From positions 844,569,760-844,633,759 of the forward strand of contig NC_090447.1 in NCBI RefSeq assembly GCF_031143425.1: a stretch of 64,000 bases of DNA, read 5' to 3'. The DNA is from Pleurodeles waltl (taxonomy: Eukaryota; Chordata; Amphibia; Caudata; Salamandridae). Below are positions 47,651-60,492 of this stretch, piece after piece. Positions within the stretch are counted from its first letter, which is position 1. The number at the start of each line of letters is the position of its first letter. Below the pieces are notes generated by a model. It was not told the origin of the DNA and searched no databases. It saw only the letters and a list, made by a program, of their open reading frames with translations. Made by a program: the position numbers and the translations under genes.

Positions 47651-48720
47651 ATGTAAGAAAAAAGAAATGTTTACGGACATTATCATACTAACAAATAACT
47701 TATAGGTTCAAAAGTTTTTTATTGTTTTTTTGGGGGATTTTCACAACATAGATAATAAAAAAGGACGATGAAAATGGGTGTAGTAAAGTCCCAAAAAAAA
47801 AAAAGTAACATTTATGAGAAAACGCCATGCACTGCCTATGGATTCACATAATAGATATTTCAAGACATCTTCAATTAGATCATTGATGACAGCATGAGAT
47901 GCTTACTATTTTGATAAATTAGTGATTTATGTCATTATTTTTAATTTATTATAGAAGATTGCTGGGCATATAGGCAAATAGGATAAAGAGTGTTTTGAGA
48001 AAAATCCCATTTAATTGTTGTATTTGAAATTAAATAATTTATTTTATAATTAGAATAGTCTATTTGAGAAATAAAACTTTCATATGTGTCTTGTCAATTA
48101 TCTTATGCTAGAAATGTTTTATAATATTATTAATTTATTATAGGTATTATCAGTTATATTTATTTATTTTAACACTAAGGATGCATTATCTTGCAAGCTT
48201 TTGACATAAGTAAATTGTTTTTCATTTAATGGGAAAGAAGAGTTGATATATATATTTTTTTAAATAAAGATTATTTTGTTTTTATTGAATTATTTGAACA
48301 CTTTTTTCAACTTTAGACTTAGAAATTGATTTTTCGTTTAAAGAGACAACATTGTTAGACTCAGTCAAGATCAGTATTTTGCAGAACCAATATGAAAACT
48401 CCATGATCCTATGTGCTATGAGCTAAATGACAAAAAGACTTATGATTCTACTGTGCGTAAATACCAGGGAATATTAGAGTTCACAGGGTTAGATTTGTTA
48501 AGTATAACAACCCACAGGATCCAACATTCTGTCATCGACTTAAAACTTACATAAATTTGATGAATCCCCCAGGGCATCACATAGTTTCATCTGAAGGGAG
48601 TTTTATTGAACATACATCAACATAAAGAGATGACTACCTCTCATCTTGTAATGATTAGTACAAGAACTAAACTGCTATGTGAGGGATACCAAGGACTTTA
48701 CATGCAAAGTGAGGGACTTG
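47651..48720. other. AT-rich unannotated DNA
   Basis: Very AT-rich, no supported frame, no terminal repeats. Confidence 0.45.
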
Positions 48721-49464
48721 GGGCCAGATGTAGCAAACATGTTTGCAATCGCAAATGGCCCAACGGGCCGTCTGCGATCGCAAAGATGCATCTTGATATG
48801 TATCAAGTCCAATTTGCGATCCGGTAACTTGTTACCGAATCGCAAATTGGAATTGCGACTACATACCGATTCGGTATTAGGAAGGGGCGTGTCAAGGTCG
48901 TCCCTTTCTAATACCGAATCGCAGAGGTTTGTATGAATGTTTTGTGACCCAAATGCGGTCACAAAACATTTGCATTTTACCACCTATTGAAAGTAGGTGG
49001 TAACCCATTTGCAAAGGGGAAGGGGTCCACAAGGTATCCCTTCCCCTTTGTGAATACATGCAGAAACATTTTTTAAGAGCAGACAGTGGTCCACAGACCC
49101 CTGCCTACTCTTAAAGAATGAAAAGAAAAGTTTCATTTTTCTATTTTTAAACGCATCCCATTTTCCTCCAAGGAAAACGGGCTGCATTTAGAAAAAGAAA
49201 GATTGCTTTATTTAAAAACAATCACAGACATGGTGGTCTGCTGAGCCCAGCAGGCCACCATCCCTGTGTTTGCAGCCATTCGCAATGGGTCGCAAATTGC
49301 GACCTACTTCATGAATATTAATGAGGTAGGTCCATATGCGAGCCCTTGCGAATCGCTATGTGAAACTCCAGGACTTCGTACATTCCAATAGCAATTACTT
49401 AATCGTGATTCGCAAAAAATAGCAATTTGGTAATCGCTATTTGATATCATGATACATCTGGCCC
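48721..49464. mobile_element. Harbinger-like miniature element, GGGCCAGATGTA type
   Basis: Left end GGGCCAGATGTAGCA, right end reversed GGGCCAGATGTATCA. Flanks are TTG and TTA, one mismatch. The interior is rich in inverted GCAAATCGC/GCGATTTGC-type motifs, for example TTGCGATCCGGTAACTTGTT against its near reverse. No coding content. Confidence 0.75.
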
Positions 49465-49856
49465 TTAGAGTATAGTAATGGTTTCTTCATGAATACCATG
49501 TATGCGAACAACCTACATACCAGTATAAAACACAACAATGGTATAAAAGCAATTGAATAATACCTGCATAGTAGATCTATCACACTGTACCAACACAATC
49601 TGATGTTACTGAACATCATCTGGTTCTGTCTGACAAAAAATATTTATATATTTGGTGAGGAATTATACAGACCGAACAAAGACAAAGCAATGGGTATCTG
49701 CTTTGCCCAATGCTATGCTATTTTTTAATGGGCAGTGGGACAAGCAGCTTGCCTGAGGGGGGCTGTGCACCATTCATCTAACTCATCTTCATTGATGGTT
49801 TAATTGTCATTTGAAAGGGGGATGAGGACCTAGCTGATGCAACCATGTAATCTAAG
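49465..49856. other. Spacer, nothing recognised
   Basis: AT-rich with no supported frame. Confidence 0.4.
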
Positions 49857-50021
49857 GAATAAAGTACCCCATGCTGGTCATTACAAAGATATTTCAAGCC
49901 TCCAAGTAGGTCTGTGACTATATAGAGGTACAAGACCAAATTGAGAGTTTCTTTATAAGGTCATGGAACTCCAAGGTAGCTTCCAATCCTCTCATAGTGT
50001 ACAGCATGGGGTACTTTATTC
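49857..50021. mobile_element. 165-bp inverted-repeat element of unknown type
   Basis: A perfect 20-bp inverted repeat, GAATAAAGTACCCCATGCTG at 49857-49876 and its reverse complement at 50002-50021, bounds 125 bases. The flanks do not show an obvious duplication. It could be a miniature transposon or a hairpin left by another element. Confidence 0.55.
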
Positions 50022-51385
50022 TTTATAATACATGGTCACTTCATCACCTTTCCCACAAACCACCTCAATACTTGGTATGTTGCTCTTTTATATCAAAGAG
50101 ATAGCATGTTTGCAAACATACATAATAAAAATAGATTCCCAAGCAAAAATCGAACACACCAAAAAAGCAGTCATATATTTGTTGCAGAAAGGTATTAGAA
50201 TCAGTTTACTTCAAGCCAATTTCTTTTCAAGTGCTATGTTTCAGAACGTGTAGAAACATGGATAGAACTTCTATCTTTTCCATGATTACCTGTGGTGTAC
50301 AAAAAAGGAAAAAATGTAATAAATATTTAGTTTCTGCTTATCACTGTTCATCTAGAAACAGAACAGAAGAAGGAAAAGCTGTGTTTTGTGTTTCATTTTT
50401 TTTTTATTGCAGCTACAATTACGGTCTGTGTGCATCCTTTTACCCTGGCTGCTGGCTCTAGAAACTGGCATTGTGACATTAGAAGTCAACTGTAATAAGT
50501 TTTACGGCTGAGCAGCTACATCATCTCTTTATTACTGGCAACAAGGTGCATCATAACTCACTAGTAATAATGTAATTAGAGATGAATCATTACACCGGGA
50601 CTGCAAAATCCCATGTATTTAATAGACTAGTCAGAAAATTGTGATATTTAGGTAATTTAAGAAATAAACAGGTGCTTTCTTTTCTTCCTCAAAGTATTTT
50701 CCTAAAGGGTGTGTGTGTTTTTTTTAACAACATATACATTCTACACAATTCTACATTCTCCCCAGTGATAGTTGGGTTGGTATGATAATAGTAAATCTTC
50801 ACTTCTCAAAATTAAACTCTTTCTCCATAAGTATTGGTTTAGAGTATGATAAATAAATATGCACTGTTGTGTTGGATCTAATTGTACCAGGGAGACTGCT
50901 GGATTCGGGCAGCAGCACCACTGGATTGTGAAGAACTGAGTCCAATCCCACAACATGTGACAACTGTTGACCTAACCCCCTTCCAGTCAACTAGCAGTAC
51001 CTCACCAGCACCTAAAAGAAGCTGTGATTTGTGGCAGCCATGTGTATGACATTCTGATTTTTCAGGGAAATCGTGGTGGAACAGTTCTCATCCTTTTCTC
51101 TTAGTTGCATTCATCTCACACATGCGAAGACAAACAGAAGTAGGACTTGGTTCAATGTATTTTATTGAATCAACTGCATACTAGATAAAAAATCATGTAC
51201 TGCAATGTTAGGACTAATGAAACATGCTAATAGCAGAGAGGTGATGAAAAAGGTGAAACATAGGAAAATTCCCAACAGAGTGTCACAATGCTAAATATAG
51301 GAATTTCTACCTTTTTCCCTAAGCTACTATATTAATATTCCCTTCAGGACCCCTGGGAAGACACCATCCCCTATAGCTGAATGTG
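50022..51385. other. Unannotated AT-rich DNA
   Basis: No supported gene or repeat boundary. Confidence 0.45.
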
Positions 51386-53225
51386 GTAGTATCAAAGGGG
51401 AATGTATGTCGGAACAATGCATGCCTGAACAACGAGGTCGGAACAACGACCGCGTTGTTACCACTAATGCCTTTACCACGAATGCCTTAACAACGATTTT
51501 TCGTTGCAAAAGCATTCCTGGTAAAGGCATTAGTGATAGGCATGCATGGTTCCAGAATGCGTCCCCCTTAGCCCTCCACGCCTAAAAATTACTGTGACCC
51601 CCCCATCCCCTTCCCTAAAACAACACCAACCCCCCACCTCGTCCCTAAAATTACTGCGACCCCCACCCTGCCCCTAAAACCTAAAACCACCCCAACCGCC
51701 CCACCCGCCCATAAAACTACCCCAATCCCCACCCCATCCCTAAAACCTAAACTACCCCAACCCCCACCCCTAAAACCTAAAACCACCGCCCCATAAACTT
51801 AACCCCCCCTACCCCCTCCCCGCCTGTAAAATTACTCGACCCCCCCAACCCACCCCTAAAACCAACCCCCACCCCTAAAACATCCCCAACCCCCACCCCA
51901 TCCCTAAAACCTAAAACTACCCCAACCCCACCACTAAAACCTAAAACCACCCCAACACCCCGCCCCTAAAACTACGCCGAGCCCCCCACCCCACTCGTAA
52001 AAAATAAACCCCCAACCCCCCCACCCCGCCCCTATAATCACCCAACCCACCCCTAAAACCTTAAACCACCCCAACCCCCACCCCTAAAATTACCGTAACC
52101 CCTCACCCCGCCCCTTAAACCTAAAACCACCCCAACACCCACCCCTAAAACCTAAACCACCCCAATCCCCCACCCCACCCCTAAAAATATAAACCACCCC
52201 AACCCCCCACCCCTAAATACAAAAAATGCCCGACCCCCCTCCCCGCCCCTAAAACTAAACCACACCGACCACCCACCCCTAAAGCTAAAAATACCCCGAC
52301 CCACCCACCCTCGCCCCTAAAACAAAAAATACCCCGACCCCAAACCTAAACTGCCCGACCCCCACCCCTAAAACTAAAAATACCCCTCCCCTCCCTCCCC
52401 CGCCCCTAAACCTAAACCACCCCCGCCCCTCCCCTAAAACTAAAAATACCTTGACACCCCACCCCGCCCCTAAAACTAAAAATACCCCGACCCCCCTTCC
52501 CCTGCCCCTAAACCTAAACCGCCCCTAAAACAAAAAATAACCCGACCCCATTCTCCTAAACCACCCTGACCCCCCAAACTAAAAATACCCAAACCCCCCA
52601 CCCTCGCCCCTAAAACTAAAAATACCCCTCCCCCAAACCTAAACTGCCCTACCCCCACCCCAAAACTAAAAATACCCAAACCCCCCCACCCTCGCCCCTA
52701 AAACGAAAAATACCCCTCCCCCAAACCTAAACCGCCCAACCCCACCCCTAAAACAAAAAATACCTCAACACCCCACCCCGCCCCTAAAACTAAAAATACC
52801 CCTCCTCTCCCTCCCCGCCCCTAAACCTAAACCGCCCGACGCCCCCTCCCCTAAAACGAAAAATACCTCGACCCCCCACCCCACCCCTAAAACTAAAAAT
52901 ACCCCGACCCTGCTTCCCCCGCCCCTAAAACTAAACCACCCCTAAAACAAAAAATAACCCGACCCCCTCCCCTAAACCACCCTGACCCCCAAAACAAAAA
53001 ATACCCCGACCCCCCAGCCCCTAAAACAGCCCCACTTACCTGACTGATCGTGTCGTTCTCCTCAGCCAACTCCTTTCTTCTGTGCCTTAACCACGCATGT
53101 GAGTGGTTCTGCACATGCGTGGTTAAGGCACGAAACAACAAAGTTGTGGTTAACGAAAGCGTTGTTCCGCTTTCGTTGTCCACGACTTTGTTGTTACGGA
53201 GTCGTGGTTAAGGCCGTTTCCCTCA
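51386..53225. mobile_element. Possible composite element: palindromic ends around a minisatellite
   Basis: Left flank 51410-51552 folds back on itself: ATGCATGCCT with ACTAATGCCTTTACC on one arm and GGTAAAGGCATTAGT with AGGCATGCAT on the other. The right flank has CCTTAACCACGCATGTG against CACATGCGTGGTTAAGG-type arms (53084-53127) and AACAAAGT...ACTTTGTT (53138-53195). GGGAA occurs near both ends. I could not define a duplication or a family; a decayed DNA transposon with a minisatellite interior is the best guess. Confidence 0.4.
51585..53035. repeat. C-rich minisatellite, about 1.45 kb
   Basis: Irregular units of roughly 18-35 bases built from CACCCCTAAAAC, CTAAAACCACCCCAAC and ACTAAAAATACCCCGACC. 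The composition shifts from CTAAAACCACC-rich to CTAAAAATACCCC-rich from left to right. Gly/Val/Phe frames on the minus strand are compositional. The CCCCTAAAAC unit is reminiscent of some telomeric repeats but is not TTAGGG. Confidence 0.8.
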
Positions 53226-54636
53226 AGGAGGGCTTTTGGTCTACCAAGAGTACTCACCCATGTAAGCGGAAAAGACGTCACATCTCAGCAGACAGTTCCA
53301 ATGAAGCTACAGCAAGCGGTTGCAGTTTCTGGCTGAAACTTCCCTCTAACGTATAGGAGGCAGAGAGATGTTTTATAATAAAACAGCTGGTGTTCTAAGA
53401 AAACTCCCCTAACGTAAGAACATATATGTTTCTGTGAAGTTTCAGGGAATGTTATGTTCTACTTTGTGCCAACAACAATATTGTGTATAGCCTTGAGCAA
53501 GCACGGAGTGAAGATTTTGTGCTAAGAAATTTAAATAATTCCTAGGCAGAGCGAACAATAGATAAAGAAATAAAAACATCACGGCAAAATGAAGCGCCTG
53601 GTAAAATATTAAAATGAATTGAAATGATTTACTACTAGGCTAAAGGGCACAAGCTGCAAACCTATGGCTAAAATAACCTGCCCATAAAATATTGCTAAAA
53701 AAACCTCACCACATCCTCCCACTGTCGGTTCAAAGTGTAGAGGTCAGCATAAAGCACTATTAAACTAAAATATGTACACAAATATGTCCAAGTTGACAAG
53801 CAAACCACACTGAAGCAGGCCAAATAAAAACAGTAAATTTAGAATGTAGAAGTCATGAAATTACAAGTCAGAGTAATTTTGAAAATCAACAATTATATCT
53901 ATGAAAACTGAATCAAGGGAAGATCTTTTTTCGACAGGTGTTAATGTCACCAAATCAGTGCCAAGGAAAACCAAAGAGCCCTAGTGTTCCAAAGCCTCAG
54001 CTCCAGTCACCCAGCAGCATTCTGTGTAGTGCAAAATGTGAAAGTATCAAGAGCCACGTGATCCACAAAGGGCGGCTCATAAGAGGCTTCCAGTAGCAAA
54101 TGCACCCTCAAAGTGTGTGTCTGGTAATGAGCGAGAACATCAACAGATCAGCATCCAATGAAAGTAAATGCCACGTAGAAAGACAAGATTGTAATGCACT
54201 TTCAAAAAGGCAACAAAGGCAACAAAACATGGGCTGCACACAATCCAGCATCGGTCTAAATGACAAAGACCAATTGCACTTTAGTTCTTCAAGGAGTGGT
54301 GCTCCAAAATGCTGCATCATGCGTTCACGACACAATTGCGCTGGTAGATGTGCCATCAGTCCTCCTTTCTGAAATGGGGCAGCCATTGTGAATAAAAAAT
54401 AGCAACAGCAAAATGCCATCAATTAAGGCCACAGTAATTGGGAATACCCCCAAAATGCCCAAAAATATTGAATGTATGGCTGAAGGTATTATACCAAATA
54501 TAGACAAAAAGTTGCTTACGAACCCATAACCAACAGATTTTAAGAAATGAACAATCTGGCAGCATTGGACGCAATAAATATTTGTCCGACGAGTTCACAG
54601 AAGTGTCTCGGAATGTTGGTGTTTAAAAGGGACTGG
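53226..54636. other. Unannotated DNA
   Basis: No supported frame, repeat end or RNA gene. It precedes the Hb2 cluster. Confidence 0.45.
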
Positions 54637-55899
54637 GGGCCTTTTTTATACTTTTTGGTGCAAAACTGCACTAAGGCAGTTTTGCCCCAAAAAGTTTTGC
54701 ACCGGCTTGCACCATTTTTTAGCACCAGCTGGGCACCATATTTATGGAATGGTGCAAGCCGGTGCAAAGGGTAGGCTAGCTTAAAAAAAAAAAATGATGT
54801 TAGGCAGTTTTGAGTCAAAATAAATGATTCTGACCAGATTTGTATAATTTTTTGACGCTAAGGGGCATATTTATACTCTGTTTGCACTGAATCAGCGTAA
54901 TTTGTTTTTTACTATTATTCAGTGCAAAACTAACCCCATATTTATACTTTGGTGCTAGACCCGTCTAGCACCAAATTTATGGAGTTAAAGTCATTTTTTG
55001 GAAGTGGAAACCTACCTTGCCTTAATGAGATGCAAGGTAGGCGTTCCCGTGCAAAAAAATGACTCTATGGCCTTAACACCATATTTATACTCCCATGTAA
55101 AAATGGTGCAAGGCAGGGAGGAGGGGTCAAAAAATGGGGCAAAGCTTGCTTTGCCCCATTTTTTAAGACCAGGGTCAGGGCAGGAGTTAGGGGACCTGTG
55201 GCCCTATTTCCATGGTGGAACACCATGGAATAAGCCCAGAGGTGCCCTCCCTAGGCCCTAGGGGCACCCCCACCCACACTAGAGGGACTGCGAGGATGGG
55301 GGACCCCATCCCAGGTAAGTACAGGTAAGTGCATTTTATTTTTTAAAGTGCCATAGGGGGCCCTGAAATGGGCCCCCATACATGGCACAGGGTGCAATGG
55401 CCATGCCCAGGGGACCCCTGTCCTCTGTGATGGCCACTGGGGTGGGGGGCATGGGTCATGTGGCATGGTAGGTTTAGCACCATAAAATGACGCTAATCTG
55501 GTTAGAGTCATTTTTTTTTACTCTAACCTGCCTAAAGCCATTTTTTGGTGCTAAACCTTCTTCTTCTATACTGCCAGCCCCACCCGACTAAAGTCATTTT
55601 TTAAAACTCTAGCCTACCCTTTGCACCGGCTTGCACCATTCCATAAATATGGTGCCCGGCTGGTGCACAGAAATGGTGCAAGCCGGTGCTAAACTTTTTG
55701 GTGCAAAACTGAGTTAGTGCAGTTTTGCAGCAAAAAGTATAAATAAGGGCCAATATGTTGTAAGTTTGCGCCACTTTTGCGTCATAAATGACGTTAATGC
55801 GGTGCAAAAAAAGTTTAAATCCAGCCTTGGTGCTAGATGGGTCTAGTACCAAAGTATAAATATGGAGTTAGTTTTGCACCGAATTAGAGTAAAAATAAA
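54637..55899 (-). mobile_element. Hb2 miniature element (copy b), minus strand, split by copy c
   Basis: Its right end reversed (GGGCCTTTTTTATAC) is at 54637, and its left part reversed (GTATAAATATGGAGTT...) is at 55846-55899. Copy c occupies 54862-55751. The outermost left terminus is missing where copy d begins. Confidence 0.6.
54862..55751 (+). mobile_element. Hb2 miniature element (copy c)
   Basis: Begins GGGGCATATTTATAC and ends GTATAAATAAGGGCC. It contains the family's middle block (GCCATAGGGGG, CATGCCCAGGGGAC) at 55350-55460. The flanks TAA and AAT do not match well. Diverged from copy d: many GCGC positions have become GTGC/GCAC, as after CpG decay. Confidence 0.72.
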
Positions 55900-56823
55900 G
55901 GGGCATATTTATACTCCGTTTGCGCCGAATTTGCGTTGTTTTTTTCGACGCAAATTCGGCGCAAAACTAACGCCATATTTATACTTTGGCGTTAGACGCG
56001 TCTAGCGCCAAAGTATGAGGAATGAGCGTCATTTTTTTGCGTGAACGCCTTCCTTGCGTTAATGAGATGCAAGGTAGGCGTTCCCGTCTAAAAAAATGAC
56101 TGCGATGCAAATGCGTCGTATTTATACTCCCGGGCAAAAATCACGCCCGGGAGTGGGCGGGGCAAAAAAAAACGCATTTGCACCTCTTTTTAACGCCTGG
56201 GTCAGGGCAGGCGTTAAGGGACCTGTGGGCTCAAAATGAGCCCACAGCTGCCCTCCCATGCCCCCAGGGACTCTCCCTGCCACCCTTGCCCACCCCAGGA
56301 GGACACCCAAGGATGGAGGGACCCATCCCAGGGACATTCAGGTAAGTTCAGGTAAGTATAATTGTTTTTTTTTTATATATATTTTTTTGGCATAGGGGGG
56401 CCTGATTTGTGCCCCCCTACATGCCACAATGCCCAATGACCATGCCCAGGGGACATAAGTCCCCTGGGCATGGCCATTGGGCAAGGGGGCATGACTCCTG
56501 TCTTTACTAAGACAGGAGTCATGTAAATGGCGTCTGGGCGTCGTTAAAAATGGCGCAAATCGGGTGGAGGCGATTTTTTTGCCTCAACCTGACTTGCCCC
56601 ATTTTAAGACGCCCTAACGCCATTTTCCCCAACGCCGGCGCTGCCTGGTGTACGTGGTTTTTTTCCACGCACACCAGGCAGCGCCGGTCTGCTAGCGCCG
56701 GCTAACGCCATTCAATAAATACGGCGCCCGCATGGCGCTTCAGAATGGCGTTAGCCGGCGCTAATCTTTTTGGCGCAAAACTGCGATAGCGCAGTTTTGT
56801 GTCAAAAAGTATAAATATGGCCC
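55900..56823 (+). mobile_element. Hb2 miniature element (copy d), well preserved
   Basis: GGGGCATATTTATAC at the left, GTATAAATATGGCCC at the right, AAA on both sides (55897-55899, 56824-56826). Subterminal palindrome with perfect 15-bp arms, 55922-55936 and 55948-55962. Bases 55900-56218 match the left end of the coding element at 56827; the centre does not. CpG-rich, so probably young. No coding content. Confidence 0.85.
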
Positions 56824-57222
56824 AAAGGGGCATATTTATACTCCGTTTGCGCCGAATGTGCGTCAAAAATTTTGACGCACTTTCAGCGCAAACGTTGCCC
56901 CATATTTAAACCCTGACGGCCGATCCGGCGCACCAGGAAAATGGCGCTATGTGCGCCAGTTTTTGGAAGCGGCACCCCGCCCTGCGTTAATGACATGCAG
57001 GGTAGGCGTTCCCGTCCAAAAACAGACGCACATAGCGGTGCGTCGTATTTATGCTTCCGGGCAAAAATCACTCCCGCGCAGCAGGCGGCGCAAAAAAATC
57101 ACGCAAAGCACGAATATCGTGAAATTTTAACGCCTGGGTCAGGGCAGGCGTTAAAATGGGGCAAACACACCTGTACTTAATCAGAACACAGAGAACAAAC
57201 AACAGAGCAGCAACAGGGAGAC

Positions 57223-58967
57223 ATGGAGGTGCTTTTTCTTCAGCGTGCACGTAGACGCAGATCCCTGCAGCAACAACAGCAGCCACAACAACAACAGCAG
57301 GGACCCCAAAGACAGCGCAGAAGGCAGGAGAGGATATTCCGCCCAAGAACAACCCTGCATGGCCTCAGGGAACGAGACATCATCCAGAGGTACCGGTTGA
57401 ACTGGCAGGCCATTCAGCAGCTGCTGACAAATATTGAACAGCAATTGGCCCCCACTTTAGTGACTCCACGCACTATCCCAACAGAAACAAAGCTGCTTGC
57501 CGTACTTTACATGCTGGCAAGTGGCTCCTTTCAGACAACTGGTGCCCTGGTTGGTGGAATCTCACAACCATCTTTCTCCGCATTCCTGCCTAAAGTCATG
57601 GATGCCATCATTGGACTGACACCCCGCCACATCTGCTTCCCTAACACAGTGCAGAAGCAGCAGGAAACTAAACAGGGGTTCTACGCCATCAGTGGCTTTC
57701 CGCACGTCCTTGGTGCAATCGACTGCACACACGTACGCCTTGTGCCACCTGCTGCGAGTGAACACCTCTACCGCAACAGGAAGCACACACATTCCATCAA
57801 CGTGCAGGCCATAGTCGATCACCAAGGACTGATCAGCAACATTGTGGCTAAATATCCTGGGAGTGTACATGACACATTCATCTTCCATCACTGCACCATC
57901 AACCAACACTTCCAGGATGGACGGTATGGCAATGGACTACTTGTTGGTAAGGACAAAAATCTACTTATATACTCACTGCACAGAAACCCTCTAGGATAAA
58001 CAACCCATACACCACAATAGCAACACCTAGACAGGAACACACTGAGGTACTCACATCACTAGCCATGTTTCACAAGTCACCATTGAACCTCTCACACATT
58101 GGAATTTACTCTACAGCTTAGTGTGAAGACATTCATGACTGTGGTTGCCTAAATGTCACCTTGCAAATTGGAAGTCTCACAATAACCTGTACACTAATAC
58201 AATGCATAAGTTTTAAGGGATGGGATGGCCTGGGTATGTTCAATTGAACGTTTCTAATACACTTTCATGTTTCAACTCTGCATGGAACTATCATCACACC
58301 CCCAGTGAGGACACACGGACACCTGTGTCACAAGTCACAATGCAAGGGAGGGCACACTGTACTTGAGAAACCAATACATCCTGCTGACAAACAGTTAGCC
58401 AACAAACACTTGCTCAGCCAAGGAAAAAAAACAATGCCAAAGTTTCCACCAACAACCATAGGTTGTCACATTAGTACACAAAATAGTCACAGACAACACA
58501 ACACAACTACTTCCATCAAAGATACGTACAACAGTGCCTCCTACATCTAATTGATACCATTCTGTGTTTCTCTTTCAGCTGATCAGGGGTATGGCATCCA
58601 GCCTTGGATAATGACACCATATGGGAACCCAAATACTGCTGCTGAGCGGGCATACAATGACGCCCACAAGAGGACACGCAGCATTGTGGAGCGGACCTTT
58701 GGGATCCTAAAGTCAAGGTTCCGCTGCCTTGACATCACTGGCGGAAGCCTACTATACTCCCCAGAGATGGTCTGTAAGATCATACTCACTTGTGCCATAT
58801 TACACAATATTTGTGTAAAAAGGAACATTCCCCTCCTTGAACCGGACCCAGACATGCCTGAGGATGATGATGAGGAGGATGCTGGCTTGCAACAGGAGGG
58901 GGAACAACCTAACACGGCAGCAGGAGTGCGTAGGCGCCAACAGCTTGTGAACAATTTTTTTACTTAA
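57223..58967 (+). CDS. Harbinger (HARBI1-like) DDE transposase, two exons, intact
   Basis: Exon 1 is 57223-57946, exon 2 is 58579-58967. The intron begins GTAAGG and ends TCTCTTTCAG, and joining keeps frame, giving GLLV-A-DQGYGIQPW. The product is 370 residues, a normal length for this family. Residues 10-37 are Arg/Gln-rich (two Q5 runs). Residues 40-160 are the helical N-terminal region. The catalytic triad is visible: D167 in GAIDCTHV, D217 in PGSVHDTF and E279 in VERTFG. The C-terminus is acidic (DMPEDDDEED) and then ends NNFFT. In the family this nuclease cuts at the element ends and inserts at three-base targets, working with the Myb-like partner. The start codon sits in a GACATGG context. 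No stop or shift is seen, unlike the three Hb1 copies. Confidence 0.88.
57947..58578 (+). other. Transposase intron
   Basis: 632 bases, GT...AG, phase 1. The Hb1 transposase of copy II has its intron at the equivalent place, before GDSGYPNLPW, which supports the call. Confidence 0.8.
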
Positions 58968-58999
58968 GTTATTATAATCACTTGTATTCCACACTTGTA

Positions 59000-59005
59000 A
59001 ATAAA
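59000..59005 (+). terminator. Transposase polyadenylation signal
   Basis: AATAAA 33 bases after the stop codon, in the expected place for the transposase mRNA. Confidence 0.6.
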
Positions 59006-60492
59006 CACAGATAACAAACACCACATCATGCTTTGGCCTATTCATTTCTGACCACCTTTAGTTTGAAATAGCTGAAGATGAATGTCGTCTCATTGAGCAA
59101 GAATGCCATTAAAATTCATCACACCAAAAATAAACATCACAACTGTATGCACAGAGGGTAGGATGTGACATGATACATTACCATACACAGAGCCCAACAA
59201 GAGTACAAATGTGACAATTACACATGCCGGATCCAAACAACTGAAACAGTCTCTCAGCCAGCCCAAAATTGGAGATCATTTGAAAGTCACATTACACATG
59301 TTCAGAGACTGGGTGGGACCATCCATGTGTACGTGACCATGTCATCAATGGCTTCTCTCAAGTGTGTGATATGAGCAATACACAATAGCTACAACATCAG
59401 CTGCCACTAACTCAGGAGGAGACCTTGAAGTTACAGTGACAACATACACCCAGACAGGTGATAGTGGATCCACATTCCCACACACATGTACACATATGTC
59501 ATACAATCAATCTAATATTTGAAAGTAGACCATCACAGTTGTGTCCCAGTTTGAACCTAGCAGGAAGATTGTAACATGACACTAAACCAGTTTATGCAGA
59601 AAGGGACACAGACAACCAAAATATTCTTCTCATTATCACATCGGGAACGCTGAGAGTCTTGCAAACATAGTCATAGGAAAATGGTATGCAAGTTAGCTCC
59701 AATTCATCATTACTGCAAACGTCAAATGGGCTAATGAGATCAATGAATGGTCAACAGTCATTCATACCATATGGCCTTACATTATCCCGCTGCTGCAGGT
59801 TTGCCATGATATAATAAATATACTCCATGGATACAGTAGCTATTCTGGTTGGTCAAATCCTAGGGTGCTGGGGGCCTAAGTCCACCTCTACCGCCCCCAA
59901 AACATACAAGAATCATGTACTTGTGAACTAAACACATGCATAAGGCACATGTGTGGCCTACATGTCACAAGTCCAACACAAATCTGAAACACAAAATCAT
60001 AATGGGACATACTCAGCCCCATAAAAACTGAAAGTGACTCTCCCACTCCCTGTTAGGACTACAGATAATAGCATCACCATTATAAATGTGGACACATTTT
60101 GGAGACGGAATACATAATGGTATCCCATCCATCATTTCAAAATAGCCATCAGCAATTACACCAAATATGTCGTCAAATATGGTCAATACATTAGTTAACG
60201 TATCCCAAACATTACAGTGTGAATGCCTTCTATACATAAAACAACGGACATGTGTCATATACAAACACATATGTGTATCACATCGCACCGTTTGACCATG
60301 ACAAATCACCTTTCCAAAGCTAAAAACATGAAGACATAAGGATAAATTTGCTCCATATTCTACGCATACAGCATGGCCGTCATAATTTGTTCACGTACAT
60401 GTGTGCACACAATGCAGAGTCAAATACAAATGTATCCAAAAGTGTCTTAATATTTCGCCTTCAAAGTATAATTTACATCCACAATATTTCTG
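59006..60492. other. Spacer between transposase and Myb gene in copy e
   Basis: AT-rich, rich in CACACA/ATGTG words, no supported frame. Confidence 0.45.

Noticed and set aside
51585..53035. Interstitial telomere
   Set aside because: The unit is CCCCTAAAAC-like and irregular; the vertebrate TTAGGG/CCCTAA unit is not repeated.
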